NCBI RefSeq assembly: GCF_029167375.1
Contig: NZ_JARFTP010000030.1
Span: forward strand, 1-49,002
Source of the DNA: Tsukamurella sp. 8F
GTDB lineage: Bacteria; Actinomycetota; Actinomycetes; Mycobacteriales; Mycobacteriaceae
DNA length: 49,002 nucleotides
Direction of reading: 5' to 3'
The notes beneath the pieces are model-generated. The model had not been told where the DNA came from, did no database searches, and saw only the letters and a list, made by a program, of their open reading frames with translations. Position numbers and translations under genes: made by a program. Below, in pieces: positions 33,419-42,439 of the stretch; position 1 is the first letter of the stretch, and the number at the start of each line of letters is the position of its first letter.

Positions 33419-34069
33419 ATGGCGAAGGTGACGATCATCGGTGGACACGGCAAGATCGCGCTGCTGCTCGCGGAGCTGCTGTCGGCGCGAGGCGATCGGG
33501 TGGCGAGCCTGATCCGCAATCCCGAACACGCGGCCGACGTCACCGCCGCGGGCGCGGCGCCCACGGTTCTCGACGTGGAGAACGCGAGCGAGCAGCAGAT
33601 CGCGGACGCCATCGCAGGCAGCGACGCCGTCGTCTTCTCGGCCGGTGCGGGCGGCGGGTCCCCGGCCCGCACGTACGCCGTGGACCGGGACGCGGCGATC
33701 CGTTCGATACACGCAGCGCAGGCGGCGGGTGTGCAGCGGTACGTGATGGTGTCATATCTAGGCGCTGGACCGGATCACGGCGTGCCCGAGGACGACTCGT
33801 TCTTCCCGTATGCGGAGTCGAAGGCTGCCGCAGACACGGCGCTACGCGCGTCGACCCTGGATTGGACGATCCTCATGCCGGGCAGGCTGACGTCGGATCC
33901 GGCCTCGGGCAGGATCGACCCGGCGGCGATCCGCTCGGCGGACAACCCCGGCACGTCCCGCGCGAACGTCGCGCAGGTCGCCGCCGCAGTACTGCAGGAC
34001 ACGGGAACGGTCGGCAAGGACATCCCGTTCACCGACGGCGATGTGCCTATAGCCGACGCTCTGGCGTGA
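33419..34069 (+). CDS. NAD(P)H-binding SDR-like protein (SDR_a5 type)
   Basis: 216 residues: Rossmann start VTIIGGHGKIALLLAELL with GGxGKI, and YAESKAAADTALRASTLDWTILMPG, typical of atypical SDRs (YwnB/HSCARG-like) that may sense NAD(P)H. TACGGT 7 bases before ATG 33419 gives a leaderless start. Its TGA overlaps the GTG of the next gene. Confidence 0.86.
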   Translation: MAKVTIIGGHGKIALLLAELLSARGDRVASLIRNPEHAADVTAAGAAPTVLDVENASEQQIADAIAGSDAVVFSAGAGGGSPARTYAVDRDAAIRSIHAAQAAGVQRYVMVSYLGAGPDHGVPEDDSFFPYAESKAAADTALRASTLDWTILMPGRLTSDPASGRIDPAAIRSADNPGTSRANVAQVAAAVLQDTGTVGKDIPFTDGDVPIADALA

Positions 34070-34635
34070 GCGGCGGACCGCCGAGCGGCCGGATCGAGAT
34101 CGCGTTCACGCCGTCCGCACGCAGTTGGTTCCTGATCGTAGTGAATCTGGCGATCGGCGCGGCATTCGCGGCGTGGGGATCGGCGATCCTCGCAGCATCC
34201 CGTTCCGCGTTCGAGACGGCCTGCGGCATCGGCATCCTGCTACTCGGAGTGCTCATCGTCGCCGGTGCGGCGGGCGTCTTCGTACGCACCCTGAGGCACC
34301 GGCCGCTCGCCGCCGTCGATGCCGACGGTGTCACGTTCCTCCGCATCAAGGATCCGGAACTGCGCTTCTGGCGGTGGGACGAGATCGAGAAGATCAGTCC
34401 GGAGCCGATCTACGTCAGGGGCCGCATCGGTACGACGGCGCGATTCACCGTCCGGCGCGGACCACGCTGGGACGCGTTGGCCTCGGAGTGCCCCCGGTCG
34501 ATCCGCGGGCTGACGGGATCGTGGGCGCACAACCAGACCAGCATCTCGTTCCTCGACGACACGGTCCGACCGACGTGGGACGACGTCAAGCCTCTGCTGG
34601 AACGCTTCTCGGGCACGCCCATCGGTCGCAGTTGA
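34066..34635 (+). CDS. Membrane protein with PH-like domain
   Basis: 189 residues. Two membrane helices (SWFLIVVNLAIGAAFAAWGSA and GIGILLLGVLIVAGAAGVFV) are followed by a cytoplasmic PH-like domain (DADGVTFLRIKDPELRFWRWDEIEKI in parts; VTFLRIKDPELRFWRW). GTG 34066 overlaps the upstream stop (GTGA), so it is translationally coupled. Function unknown. Confidence 0.75.
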   Translation: MSGGPPSGRIEIAFTPSARSWFLIVVNLAIGAAFAAWGSAILAASRSAFETACGIGILLLGVLIVAGAAGVFVRTLRHRPLAAVDADGVTFLRIKDPELRFWRWDEIEKISPEPIYVRGRIGTTARFTVRRGPRWDALASECPRSIRGLTGSWAHNQTSISFLDDTVRPTWDDVKPLLERFSGTPIGRS

Positions 34636-34649
34636 CACCCCGCACACGA

Positions 34650-34686
34650 CGAAGCCCGGTGCCGCACAGGCGGACACCGGGCTTCG
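34650..34686. terminator. Bidirectional terminator between PH-like gene and pntB
   Basis: CGAAGCCCGGTG (34650-34661) pairs perfectly with CACCGGGCTTCG (34675-34686) over a 13-base loop. It lies between convergent genes and carries only a short T-poor tail, so intrinsic termination efficiency is uncertain, but position and symmetry favour a shared terminator. Confidence 0.75.
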
Positions 34687-34702
34687 CTGTCGGAGCGGGC
34701 GA

Positions 34703-36163
34703 CTACAGAGCCTTCAGCTCCTCGATCACCGCGTCGACGGACTTCTTCGCGTCACCGAAGAGCATGGACGTGGTCGGCTGGAAGAACAGCGGGTTCTCGA
34801 TGCCGGCGTAGCCCGAGCTCATGCCACGCTTGAGCACGATCGTCGACTTGGACTGGTCCACGTTGAGGATCGGCATACCGTGGATCGGCGACGAGGGATC
34901 GTTCCGCGCCGCCGGGTTGGTGACGTCGTTGGCGCCGATGACGAGAGTGACATCCGTGCGAGCGAACTCGTCGTTGATGTCGTCCATCTCCTTCATCGCG
35001 TCGTACTCGACGTCGGCCTCGGCGAGGAGGACGTTCATGTGGCCCGGCATGCGGCCCGCGACCGGGTGGATGGCGTACTTGACCGGGACGCCCTTCTCCT
35101 CGAGGATCGCCGCCATGTCCTTGACCGCGTGCTGCGCCTGGGCAACCGCGAGGCCGTAGCCCGGTACCACGATCACCTGGTTGGCGTAGGCCATCTGGAT
35201 CGCGGCGTCGGAGGCGGAGGTCGCCTTGACCGTGCCCTGGTCGCCACCGGGACCCGCAGCAGCGCCACCACCGTCACCGCCGAACGCACCGAAGATGATG
35301 GCCGGGATGGACCGGTTCATGGCCTTGGCCATGAGGTTGGTCAGGATGGTGCCGGACGCGCCGACGATCATGCCCGCGACGATCATCGCCGTGTTGTTCA
35401 GCGCCAGGCCTGCGGCCGCCGCCGAGAGGCCGGTGAGGGCGTTGAGCAGCGAGATGACGACGGGCATGTCCGCGCCGCCGATCGGGAACACGACGAACAG
35501 GCCCATGATGCCCGCCGCGACGAGCAGCAGCACGATCCACAGCGCCGACGTCGGCTCGGAGTTCGAGGACGAGACGCCGATGTACACGGCCACCGCGATG
35601 CACACGATCGCCAGCACGATGTTGGCGAGCTGGAAGAGCTTGGCATTCTTGACGAACGCCTTCTCGACCTTCTTGTTCAGGATCTCCTGCAACTTCGCGA
35701 AGGCGACCAACGAGCCCCAGAACGACACCGAGCCGATCACGGCCGCGAACAGCGAGCCGATGATGATGTGCACATTGGGGGTGTCGTGGACCTGGGTGAA
35801 GCCGTCGGACTCGAGGAACTCGACCCACGCGATCAGCGCGACCGTGCCGCCGCCGACGCCGTTGAACATGGCGACCAGCTGCGGCATGGCCGTCATCTTG
35901 GTGCGGAGCGCGGGGGGAACGCCGAGCACGACGCCGAGCGCCAGGCCGACCACGATGAGGACCCAGTTGATGATCGGCACAGAGCCGCCGACGGAGTGCC
36001 ACTGGTTCCAGACGGAGACCAGCGTCGCGATGACCGCGATGCCCATGCCGGTGGCGGCGATCCAGTTGCCGCGGACGGCGGTCTTCGGCCCGGTCAGGCC
36101 TGAAAGGCCGTAGATGAAAAGGGCGAAGGCCGCGATGTAGAGGACGTCGACCAGATTGTTCAC
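34703..36163 (-). CDS. pntB: NAD(P) transhydrogenase beta subunit
   Basis: 486 residues: about nine membrane helices, then the NADP(H)-binding dIII domain (VPGYGLAVAQAQHAVKDM; VLIG-type VIGANDVTNPAA). Uses the proton gradient to drive NADPH formation from NADH. ATG 36163 overlaps the pntAB stop. Last gene of the operon, before the 34650 terminator. Confidence 0.95.
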   Translation of the reverse strand: MNNLVDVLYIAAFALFIYGLSGLTGPKTAVRGNWIAATGMGIAVIATLVSVWNQWHSVGGSVPIINWVLIVVGLALGVVLGVPPALRTKMTAMPQLVAMFNGVGGGTVALIAWVEFLESDGFTQVHDTPNVHIIIGSLFAAVIGSVSFWGSLVAFAKLQEILNKKVEKAFVKNAKLFQLANIVLAIVCIAVAVYIGVSSSNSEPTSALWIVLLLVAAGIMGLFVVFPIGGADMPVVISLLNALTGLSAAAAGLALNNTAMIVAGMIVGASGTILTNLMAKAMNRSIPAIIFGAFGGDGGGAAAGPGGDQGTVKATSASDAAIQMAYANQVIVVPGYGLAVAQAQHAVKDMAAILEEKGVPVKYAIHPVAGRMPGHMNVLLAEADVEYDAMKEMDDINDEFARTDVTLVIGANDVTNPAARNDPSSPIHGMPILNVDQSKSTIVLKRGMSSGYAGIENPLFFQPTTSMLFGDAKKSVDAVIEELKAL

Positions 36164-36465
36164 TTGGCGCCATCCTTCTTGGACTTGAACATGCCGAGCA
36201 TGCGGTCGGTGACGAGGAAGCCACCGATCACGTTCAGGGTTCCGAAGATCAGGGCGACGAACGCAATGGTCCGCACGCCCCAGCCGGCGTCGGCGGGGAG
36301 CTTGCCGAGGACGACGAGCGCGCCGAGCACGACGATGCCGTGAATGGCGTTGGTGCCCGACATCAGCGGCGTATGCAGTGTGTTGGGGACCTTGGAGATG
36401 ACGGCGAAGCCGACGAACCCGGCGAGGACCAGGATCGCGATGGCGGCCAGCAGACCGGAGTACAC
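36160..36465 (-). CDS. pntAB: NAD(P) transhydrogenase alpha subunit part 2
   Basis: 101 residues with three to four hydrophobic helices; NTLHTPLMSGTNAIHGIV is the conserved first loop. It supplies the membrane helices that in E. coli are fused to PntA. ATGA overlap with pntB; only one base separates it from pntAA. Confidence 0.93.
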   Translation of the reverse strand: MYSGLLAAIAILVLAGFVGFAVISKVPNTLHTPLMSGTNAIHGIVVLGALVVLGKLPADAGWGVRTIAFVALIFGTLNVIGGFLVTDRMLGMFKSKKDGAK

Positions 36466-36466
36466 G

Positions 36467-37555
36467 CTAGGCCTCCTCTCGGGTGACGCACGAGGCTGCG
36501 AGGATCTCGTCGGAGAAGTCCGGCGCGAAGGTCGTGTCGCCCGACTCCTCCTTGACGAGCATCAGCTCGAGCAGGTTCTGGATGTTCTTGGAGTACAGCT
36601 CCGAGGAGTGCTCGGGCATGTCTGCCGGCAGGTTCAGCGGCGACGTGATGGTCACGTCGTGCTTCACGACCGTCTGGCCGGGCTCGGTGAGCTCGCAGTT
36701 GCCGCCCGTCTCACCCGCGAGGTCGACGATGACCGAACCCGGCTTCATGCCCTCCACGGCGGCCGCCGTGACCAGCCGCGGCGCGGGACGGCCCGGGACG
36801 AGCGCCGTCGTGATGACGACGTCGAAGCCCTTGATCGCGTCCTCGAGCGCCTGCTGCTGCTGGGCCCGCTCGTCCTCGGTCAGCTCGCGGGCATACCCGC
36901 CCTCGCCGGCCGCGTCGATACCCAGGTCGAGCCACTGGCCGCCGACGGAGCGCACCTGCTCGGCGACCTCGGGCCGCACGTCGTAGCCGGTGGTCCGAGC
37001 ACCCAGGCGCTTGGCGGTGGCGAGAGCCTGCAGGCCCGCGACACCGACGCCGAGGATCAGCGCCGTCGCAGGCTTCACAGTGCCCGCTGCGGTAGTCAGC
37101 ATCGGGAAGAAGCGCGTCGACTTCTCCGCCGCCAGTAGCACGGCCTTGTAACCGGAGACGTTGGCCTGCGAGCTCAGCGCATCCATGGCCTGCGCGCGCG
37201 AGATGCGCGGGATCGCCTCCACCGCGAAGGACTGGACCCCGGCCGCCTTGAGCGCCCCGATCTGGTTGTCCTGGTTGCGCGGGTTGAGGAACCCGATCAG
37301 CGTCTGGCCCGACCGCAGGTGAGCGATCTCGGCGTCGGTCGGCGGCGCGACCTTCACCACTACGTCCGCCGCCCATGCGTCGCCGAGCGTCGCGCCCGCA
37401 TCCGTGTACAGCGAATCGGGGATCAGCGCGCCGAGCCCGGCACCGGACTCGACAATCACCTCGACGCCCTTGGCCTTCAGCGCGGAGACGACCTTGGGGA
37501 CCAACGCGACACGGCGTTCCCCCTCGGCGGTCTCGCGCACCACACCGACGTTCAT
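36467..37555 (-). CDS. pntAA: NAD(P) transhydrogenase alpha subunit part 1
   Basis: 362 residues, soluble NAD(H)-binding dI domain related to alanine dehydrogenase: VRETAEGERRVALVP at the N-terminus and LGVGVAGLQALATAKRLGA as the Rossmann motif. ATG 37555 (MNVGVVRE) is chosen by a GAAGGAAAG ribosome-binding site; the longer frame upstream is untranslated leader. Three-gene split as in Mycobacterium. Confidence 0.94.
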   Translation of the reverse strand: MNVGVVRETAEGERRVALVPKVVSALKAKGVEVIVESGAGLGALIPDSLYTDAGATLGDAWAADVVVKVAPPTDAEIAHLRSGQTLIGFLNPRNQDNQIGALKAAGVQSFAVEAIPRISRAQAMDALSSQANVSGYKAVLLAAEKSTRFFPMLTTAAGTVKPATALILGVGVAGLQALATAKRLGARTTGYDVRPEVAEQVRSVGGQWLDLGIDAAGEGGYARELTEDERAQQQQALEDAIKGFDVVITTALVPGRPAPRLVTAAAVEGMKPGSVIVDLAGETGGNCELTEPGQTVVKHDVTITSPLNLPADMPEHSSELYSKNIQNLLELMLVKEESGDTTFAPDFSDEILAASCVTREEA

Positions 37556-37742
37556 GTGTCTTTCCTTCATCTGCGCCCACGACAGGCGGGCGACTACGAC
37601 AGGTGCCGGCACAGCACGTCCCCACCGAGCAGCCCGACCGAGTTCGTCGGGTTCTCGGCCCCCACCGCCGGGATCACCGGGGCGCGTGACGACGACGTGC
37701 GCCGGCCGATCAGCGAAACAGTGGGAGCAACATAACACACAG

Positions 37743-37762
37743 AACTTACTAAGCAGTAAGTT
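37743..37762. promoter_or_regulatory. Perfect palindrome AACTTACT-N4-AGTAAGTT upstream of pnt operon
   Basis: 8-bp perfect arms around AAGC, in the 230-base region between marR and pntAA. It covers the -35 position of a candidate pnt promoter whose -10 is TATGTT (37734-37729). The ACTTACT/AGTAAGT type is usual for TetR-family sites; no TetR gene is adjacent, so the regulator is elsewhere or is the neighbouring MarR protein. Confidence 0.65.
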
Positions 37763-37785
37763 AGCTTTGTCTCACTTGCCCACTC

Positions 37786-38265
37786 TCACGAGGGGCCGTC
37801 GGCGGCCATATAACGGTCGATCAACTGGGCGAATGAGTGCAGGTCAGCGGCGGTCCAGTCGCGCGTCCTACTCGCCACTCTGCTGCGCCAGCGCTCGTCG
37901 GCTGTGACGAGTATCGCACGGGCTTGATCGGTGAGAAGCAGCCGCCTGGACCGCGGGCGGTCCGGGTCCGGCTCGCGCCGTAGCAGCCCGCGGCGCTCGA
38001 GCCCGGCGAGTTGTCTGCTGGCCGTCGATTTGTCGATAGCCACGATCTCCGCAAGATCCACCGCCCGCAGGTCCGGGTTCTCGCCCAGTACGTAGAGGAG
38101 CGTGTAATCGACGTAGCCGATGTCTGGATGCAGGTCGCGCAGCTCGCTGCGCGTGCGCTTCGCTACGGCCACGATCGCGCGCAGGATCACGGCGATATCG
38201 TCGTCGCGCGAGCCGGACCCCGCACCGTCGGGCGCGGCGCCGCCCGCCGCGGCCTCAGTACCCAC
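37786..38265 (-). CDS. MarR-family transcriptional regulator
   Basis: 159 residues with a winged helix (VDLAEIVAIDKSTASRQLAGLE and the RREPDPDRPRSRR wing). GTG 38265 (VGTEAAAGG) overlaps the end of the dehydrogenase gene by 11 bases; ATGs further upstream encode unrelated sequence. Co-transcribed with the dehydrogenase, which itself appears to be leaderless at 39175. It could bind the 37743 palindrome just downstream of its gene. Confidence 0.8.
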   Translation of the reverse strand: MGTEAAAGGAAPDGAGSGSRDDDIAVILRAIVAVAKRTRSELRDLHPDIGYVDYTLLYVLGENPDLRAVDLAEIVAIDKSTASRQLAGLERRGLLRREPDPDRPRSRRLLLTDQARAILVTADERWRSRVASRTRDWTAADLHSFAQLIDRYMAADGPS

Positions 38266-39175
38266 GCCCGGCGTCGATGGGAGCGAGCGGCTCACGGCCA
38301 TTGGCCACACGCCGCACGTTGACCTCGATCCGCTCGAGCAGCGCGGGCCACATGAGCTGCGGCGGGTTGGCGACGTGCGGCGTGATGATCGCGTTGGGCA
38401 GGGCCCAGAGAGGGTGGCCGCCGGGCAGCGGCTCCGGGTCGACGACGTCGAGGCCTGCTCCCCCGATAGCCCCGCCGCGCAGGGCGTCGACAAGGGCGTC
38501 GGTGTCGACGAGCGTGCCCCGCGCGACGTTGACCACCCAGGAATGCCGCTTCAGCCGCGCCAGCTCGGGCGCTCCGACCAGGGCTTTCGTACCGGGAGTC
38601 GCGGGCGCTGCGAGGACGACGTGGTCGGCCTCGTCCCACACGCGGTCCACCTCGTCAGCGGTGCGGACCAGCGCGCCGGGGACGTCGCGCCCGGAGCGGT
38701 TCACCGCGATCACCTTCGCGTGCAGATCGAGCAGCGGACCGACGAGAGCCCGGCCGATACCGCCCGCACCGATGATCGCCACGGTCGACCCGGCGAGAGT
38801 TCCGGTGCGCGCGGCGACCTCGCGATCCCACGACGACGATCGCCGCCACAGTCCGCGCACGCCCATCAGCAGCAGCGTCAGCGCGTGCTCGGCGACGGCG
38901 TCCGCGTAGACCCCGGCGGCCGACGTGAACTGCACGCGCGGATTGCGGGCGAATATGCCCGCGGCGACCCACTTCTCGACACCGGCCGCAGGTAACTGCA
39001 CCCACCGCACAGACTCCGGAAGCTCAGGGAAGTCGGCCGGACCACCCGTCCAGACGAGGGCACCGGCACGGCTCAGGGGGCCGGGGACCCCGCCCCCGGT
39101 GCGGACGGCGTGCTCCACGTCGGGAGTGGGATCGGGGCCGACGGCGACGACGAGATCGGTCTGCGGACCAGGCAT
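38255..39175 (-). CDS. D-2-hydroxyacid dehydrogenase
   Basis: 306 residues of the D-isomer-specific NAD-dependent family: Rossmann motif VAIIGAGGIGRALVGPLL, catalytic Arg in NVARGTLVDTDAL, Glu in DPEPLPGGHPLW and His in ITPHVAN. It interconverts 2-keto and D-2-hydroxy acids; substrate unknown. TAGGGT (39187-39182) lies 6 bases before ATG 39175, giving a leaderless start. Confidence 0.9.
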   Translation of the reverse strand: MPGPQTDLVVAVGPDPTPDVEHAVRTGGGVPGPLSRAGALVWTGGPADFPELPESVRWVQLPAAGVEKWVAAGIFARNPRVQFTSAAGVYADAVAEHALTLLLMGVRGLWRRSSSWDREVAARTGTLAGSTVAIIGAGGIGRALVGPLLDLHAKVIAVNRSGRDVPGALVRTADEVDRVWDEADHVVLAAPATPGTKALVGAPELARLKRHSWVVNVARGTLVDTDALVDALRGGAIGGAGLDVVDPEPLPGGHPLWALPNAIITPHVANPPQLMWPALLERIEVNVRRVANGREPLAPIDAGRGY

Positions 39176-39313
39176 GGGGCCACCCTAGCGAGCATCTCGG
39201 GCACCGACCGTCCGCGACGCCGCGAAAGAGTGCCTGTTCTGTGACCTGTGTGACTTGTGTTAATCACTGATGTTCAAGTTAAGATTGAGGCCGCTCCGGA
39301 AAGGGAGGGTCCG

Positions 39314-39898
39314 ATGTCCACCCAGCACCTCGTCGACGATGCCGGTCGCGCTCTCGGCGGCGCGTACCGCCGCACCAAGGCCGTGATCCCGCAGCGCACG
39401 GCCGTCACCTCCGCGATCTACGCGGGAACGCTCGCGGCGGGCGTATGCGGTGTGGTCTACCTGTTCGGGCAGCACACCTCCGGCGAGGAGGTCTCCACCG
39501 TCAGCTCGATCGCGGTCGGGGACTGCGTCACGATGTCGGGCGGTCACCCGGTCAAGAGTGCGTGCGAGGGCAGCGCGATCACCTTCTCCGTCGCGGAGAA
39601 GTTCCCCGGGCGGACCGCCTGCACGCAGCCCGCGTACGCGCGCACCGAGGCCGACGGATCGTCGCTCTGCCTCGTCCCCGACCTCACCGTCGGGACCTGT
39701 TACGCAGTGGGCGGCACATCCGTCGCGACGACGGATATCAAACCCGTCACCTGCCCCACGCCCCTGTCGAACCGTTCCGGCACCGTCGTGCAGGTGACTC
39801 AGCGCGCGAGCGGCGGACCGCTCGACTGCGGCACCGCGACCGCGCTCAACTACACCCAGCCCAAGCGCGTCGGCTACTGCGTCCAGCCGCTGACCTGA
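39314..39898 (+). CDS. LppU/SCO3897-like Cys-rich exported protein
   Basis: 194 residues: short cytoplasmic N-terminus, one membrane helix (~32-52), then an extracytoplasmic domain with eight regularly spaced cysteines in a repeated pattern (VGDCVT..SAC..TAC..SLCLVPDL..GTCY; then VTC..LDC..GYCVQPL), matching the LppU/SCO3897 type. Four disulfides are likely. ATG 39314 follows AAGGGAGGG. The upstream region (39241-39285) has TGTGAC repeats and a TAAGAT -10 candidate. Confidence 0.75.
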   Translation: MSTQHLVDDAGRALGGAYRRTKAVIPQRTAVTSAIYAGTLAAGVCGVVYLFGQHTSGEEVSTVSSIAVGDCVTMSGGHPVKSACEGSAITFSVAEKFPGRTACTQPAYARTEADGSSLCLVPDLTVGTCYAVGGTSVATTDIKPVTCPTPLSNRSGTVVQVTQRASGGPLDCGTATALNYTQPKRVGYCVQPLT

Positions 39899-39944
39899 TA
39901 TCCGAACTCGATCCTTCGGAGGCGCCGGGTCTGCGCCGTGCCCG

Positions 39945-40202
39945 TCAGGCGTCGAGGTCCTGTGCGACGAGGGCCGCGATCGCGTCCACAGTGGCCTGAT
40001 CATCGGACTCGACTGTGACCTCGGCCCCCTGCTCCGCGCCGAGGGTCATGATCATGAGCGCCGAACCGGCGTCCACAGGCTCCTCGCCGGCGATGGACAG
40101 GGTGACCTCGTGACCGGATTCGTTGACCGCGCCCGCGATGATGCCGGCGGGGCGCGCATGCAGGCCGACCGCTGAGCCGACGACGACAGTGGTGCTGGGC
40201 AT
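39945..40202 (-). CDS. ptsH: PTS phosphocarrier HPr
   Basis: 85 residues; phosphoacceptor H15 in GLHARPAG. It relays phosphate from EI to the fructose IIA domain. The equivalent of the Firmicute regulatory serine is S47 (GSALMIMTLGA), though HPr kinase is generally absent in Actinobacteria. Last gene of fruR-fruK-fruA-ptsH; 106 bases after fruA with a hairpin between. Confidence 0.94.
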   Translation of the reverse strand: MPSTTVVVGSAVGLHARPAGIIAGAVNESGHEVTLSIAGEEPVDAGSALMIMTLGAEQGAEVTVESDDQATVDAIAALVAQDLDA

Positions 40203-40239
40203 GATGTTCTCCTGGATTCGTATGAGAGGGGACTTTGCT

Positions 40240-40260
40240 TGCGAGCCTACGGGTCTCGCA
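40240..40260 (-). promoter_or_regulatory. Hairpin between fruA and ptsH
   Basis: TGCGAG (40240-40245) and CTCGCA (40255-40260) pair, extendable by CC/GG with one bulge. In the operon mRNA it could protect the upstream part or allow differential ptsH expression. Modest stability. Confidence 0.4.
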
Positions 40261-40308
40261 CGCGGGGACGAGTCGATCGTCAGGTGGGCGGGAGCGCGGT
40301 CCGGTACG

Positions 40309-42414
40309 TCAGACCGCGACCGGAGCGCGCTCGGGCTCCTGTGCGACGGCCTTGGGCTTAGCACCGAAGAAGGTCTTGGCGACCAGTACCGCCGCCGCAC
40401 CGACGACCGTGCCGACCACCAGGGCTACGACGAAGCCGAGCGCGTTGTTCATCGCGAAGAAGACGAAGATGCCTCCGTGCGGGGCGCGGAGCCCCACGTC
40501 CAAGGCCATGATCATGGCGCCGGCAGAGGCGCCACCGAGCATCATGGAGGGGATCACCCGCAATGGATCGGCTGCGGCGAACGGGATCGCGCCCTCCGAG
40601 ATGAAGCACAGGCCCAGCGGGATCGCCGCCACGCCGTTCTCGCGCTCCGCCTCGGTGAACAGGCGCTTACGCACGAAGGTCGCGACGCCCATCGCCAGCG
40701 GGGGCACCATGCCCGCGCACATGACGGCCGCCATGATGTGCAGCTCGGCCGTGCCACCTGTTCCCAGGCCCTGCACGGCGAACGCGTAGGCCGCCTTGTT
40801 GACCGGGCCGCCGAGGTCGAAGCACATCATCAGACCGAGGATCACGCCCAACACGATCTTCGAGCTGCCGTTCATGCCCGCCAGCTCGGACTGCAGCCAC
40901 GAGGTGAGCGACGCAAGCGGGCGGCCGAGCAGCATGAACATCACAAGACCTACTGCGAGACTGGAGAGCAACGGGATGATGATCACCGGCATCAGGCCAC
41001 GCATCCACGCGGGCAACGGGATTCGCGATACCGCGATGGCGGCGAATCCGGCGAGCACGCCGCCGACCAGGCCTCCGATGAAGCCCGCGCCCACAGCGAC
41101 GGCGACGGCGCCGGCGGTGAATCCCGGTGCGAGACCTGGGCGATCGGCCATCGCGAACGCGATGTAGCCCGCGAGGACCGGCACCAGGAAGGAGAAGGCC
41201 AGCCCGCCGAGTGCGACCAGTACCGCACCGAGATAGGTGCCGAAGCCACCGTGCACCGCGACCGCCGCGTCCTGCACCGTATAGCTCGCGGTCGCCGGTA
41301 GGTGCGCCAGGCTGTCGTCCAGCGCGATCATGGTTCCGATGTTGTGGCTTCCCTTGTCGGGGGTGAGCCCCAACTGCCAGCCGCCGATGAGGAAGCCGAG
41401 TGCGATGAGCAGGCCGCCCGCCGCGACGAACGGAATCATATAGCTGACACCGGTGAGCAGGATCTGTCGAATCCGGGTGCCGATGCCGACCTCACCGCTC
41501 TTCGCGGCGCCGTCATAAGCGGCCGCCGAGCCCTGCACGCGCGGGGCGTCCGGGTCCGACGATGCCGCAACGGCTTCCGCGATCATCGTGTCGGGCTCGT
41601 TGATGGCGCGTTTGACGCCGGAGGCGACGACGGGCTTGCCCCCGAAGCGCTCGCGGCCCTTGACGCCCACATCGGTGGCGAAGATGACGGCATCCGCCTT
41701 CTCGATCACGCCCGAGTCCGCCGGAGTGGTGGCCGACGAGCCCTGGGTCTCGACGAACAGGTCTACGCCCGCCCGCTCGGCAGCGTACTTCAGCGCGTCC
41801 GCAGCCATGTATGTATGCGCGATCCCGGTCGGGCACGCCGTGACGGCGACGATCGAGTGCTTCTTCTCCTGTGCCGCTCCGGCATCCGCGGGCACATTCG
41901 CCGCGGCGGTCGCCGTCACTGCTGACGCCGCGGCCGTCTCGGTGGCGGGCTTGGGCTTCGGACCCAGCACTCCCTCTACGAGCGCCACGACCTCGTCCTC
42001 CGACGTCGCCTGGCGCAGCGACGCGACGAAGTCGGGGCGCACGAGCGCACGGGCCAGGCTGGACAGCAGCTTCATGTGCTGGCTGCCGCCCGACGCCGGC
42101 GCGGCGATGAGGAAGACGACGTCGGCGGGCCCGTCGGGGGCGCCGAAGTCCACCTTCTCGGACAGCCGCGCGAACCCGAGGCCGGCCGTGGTCACGGCCT
42201 CCGTGCGGCAGTGTGGGATCGCGATGCCGCCGGGAAGCCCGGTGGCGGACTGCTCCTCTCGCGCCAGCGCGGCCTCGATGAGGCCGTCGGCGGAGTCGGC
42301 GCGGCCGTCCGCGGCGATCCGGTGCGCGAGGTACGAGATGACCTCTTGCTTAGTGGTACCGGCCGCGACGTCGAGGGCGACCAGCGACGGAGCGATGATC
42401 GGAGTGTCGGACAT
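40309..42414 (-). CDS. fruA: Fructose PTS permease IIABC
   Basis: 701 residues. IIA (1-150) has H68 in IPHCRT; a Pro/Ala linker follows; IIB (~186-285) has C194 in VTACPTGIAHTYMA; IIC (~305-690) has about nine to ten helices. It imports fructose as fructose-1-phosphate. Downstream of fruK with a 25-base gap. Confidence 0.94.
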   Translation of the reverse strand: MSDTPIIAPSLVALDVAAGTTKQEVISYLAHRIAADGRADSADGLIEAALAREEQSATGLPGGIAIPHCRTEAVTTAGLGFARLSEKVDFGAPDGPADVVFLIAAPASGGSQHMKLLSSLARALVRPDFVASLRQATSEDEVVALVEGVLGPKPKPATETAAASAVTATAAANVPADAGAAQEKKHSIVAVTACPTGIAHTYMAADALKYAAERAGVDLFVETQGSSATTPADSGVIEKADAVIFATDVGVKGRERFGGKPVVASGVKRAINEPDTMIAEAVAASSDPDAPRVQGSAAAYDGAAKSGEVGIGTRIRQILLTGVSYMIPFVAAGGLLIALGFLIGGWQLGLTPDKGSHNIGTMIALDDSLAHLPATASYTVQDAAVAVHGGFGTYLGAVLVALGGLAFSFLVPVLAGYIAFAMADRPGLAPGFTAGAVAVAVGAGFIGGLVGGVLAGFAAIAVSRIPLPAWMRGLMPVIIIPLLSSLAVGLVMFMLLGRPLASLTSWLQSELAGMNGSSKIVLGVILGLMMCFDLGGPVNKAAYAFAVQGLGTGGTAELHIMAAVMCAGMVPPLAMGVATFVRKRLFTEAERENGVAAIPLGLCFISEGAIPFAAADPLRVIPSMMLGGASAGAMIMALDVGLRAPHGGIFVFFAMNNALGFVVALVVGTVVGAAAVLVAKTFFGAKPKAVAQEPERAPVAV

Positions 42415-42439
42415 GGGAGAGACCTTCGTTCTGGCGGGA

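Noticed and set aside
39241-39285. CRP/GlxR site (TGTGA-N6-TCACA) upstream of the LppU-like gene
   Set aside because: TGTGAC and ATCAC occur, but the spacing does not fit the consensus.
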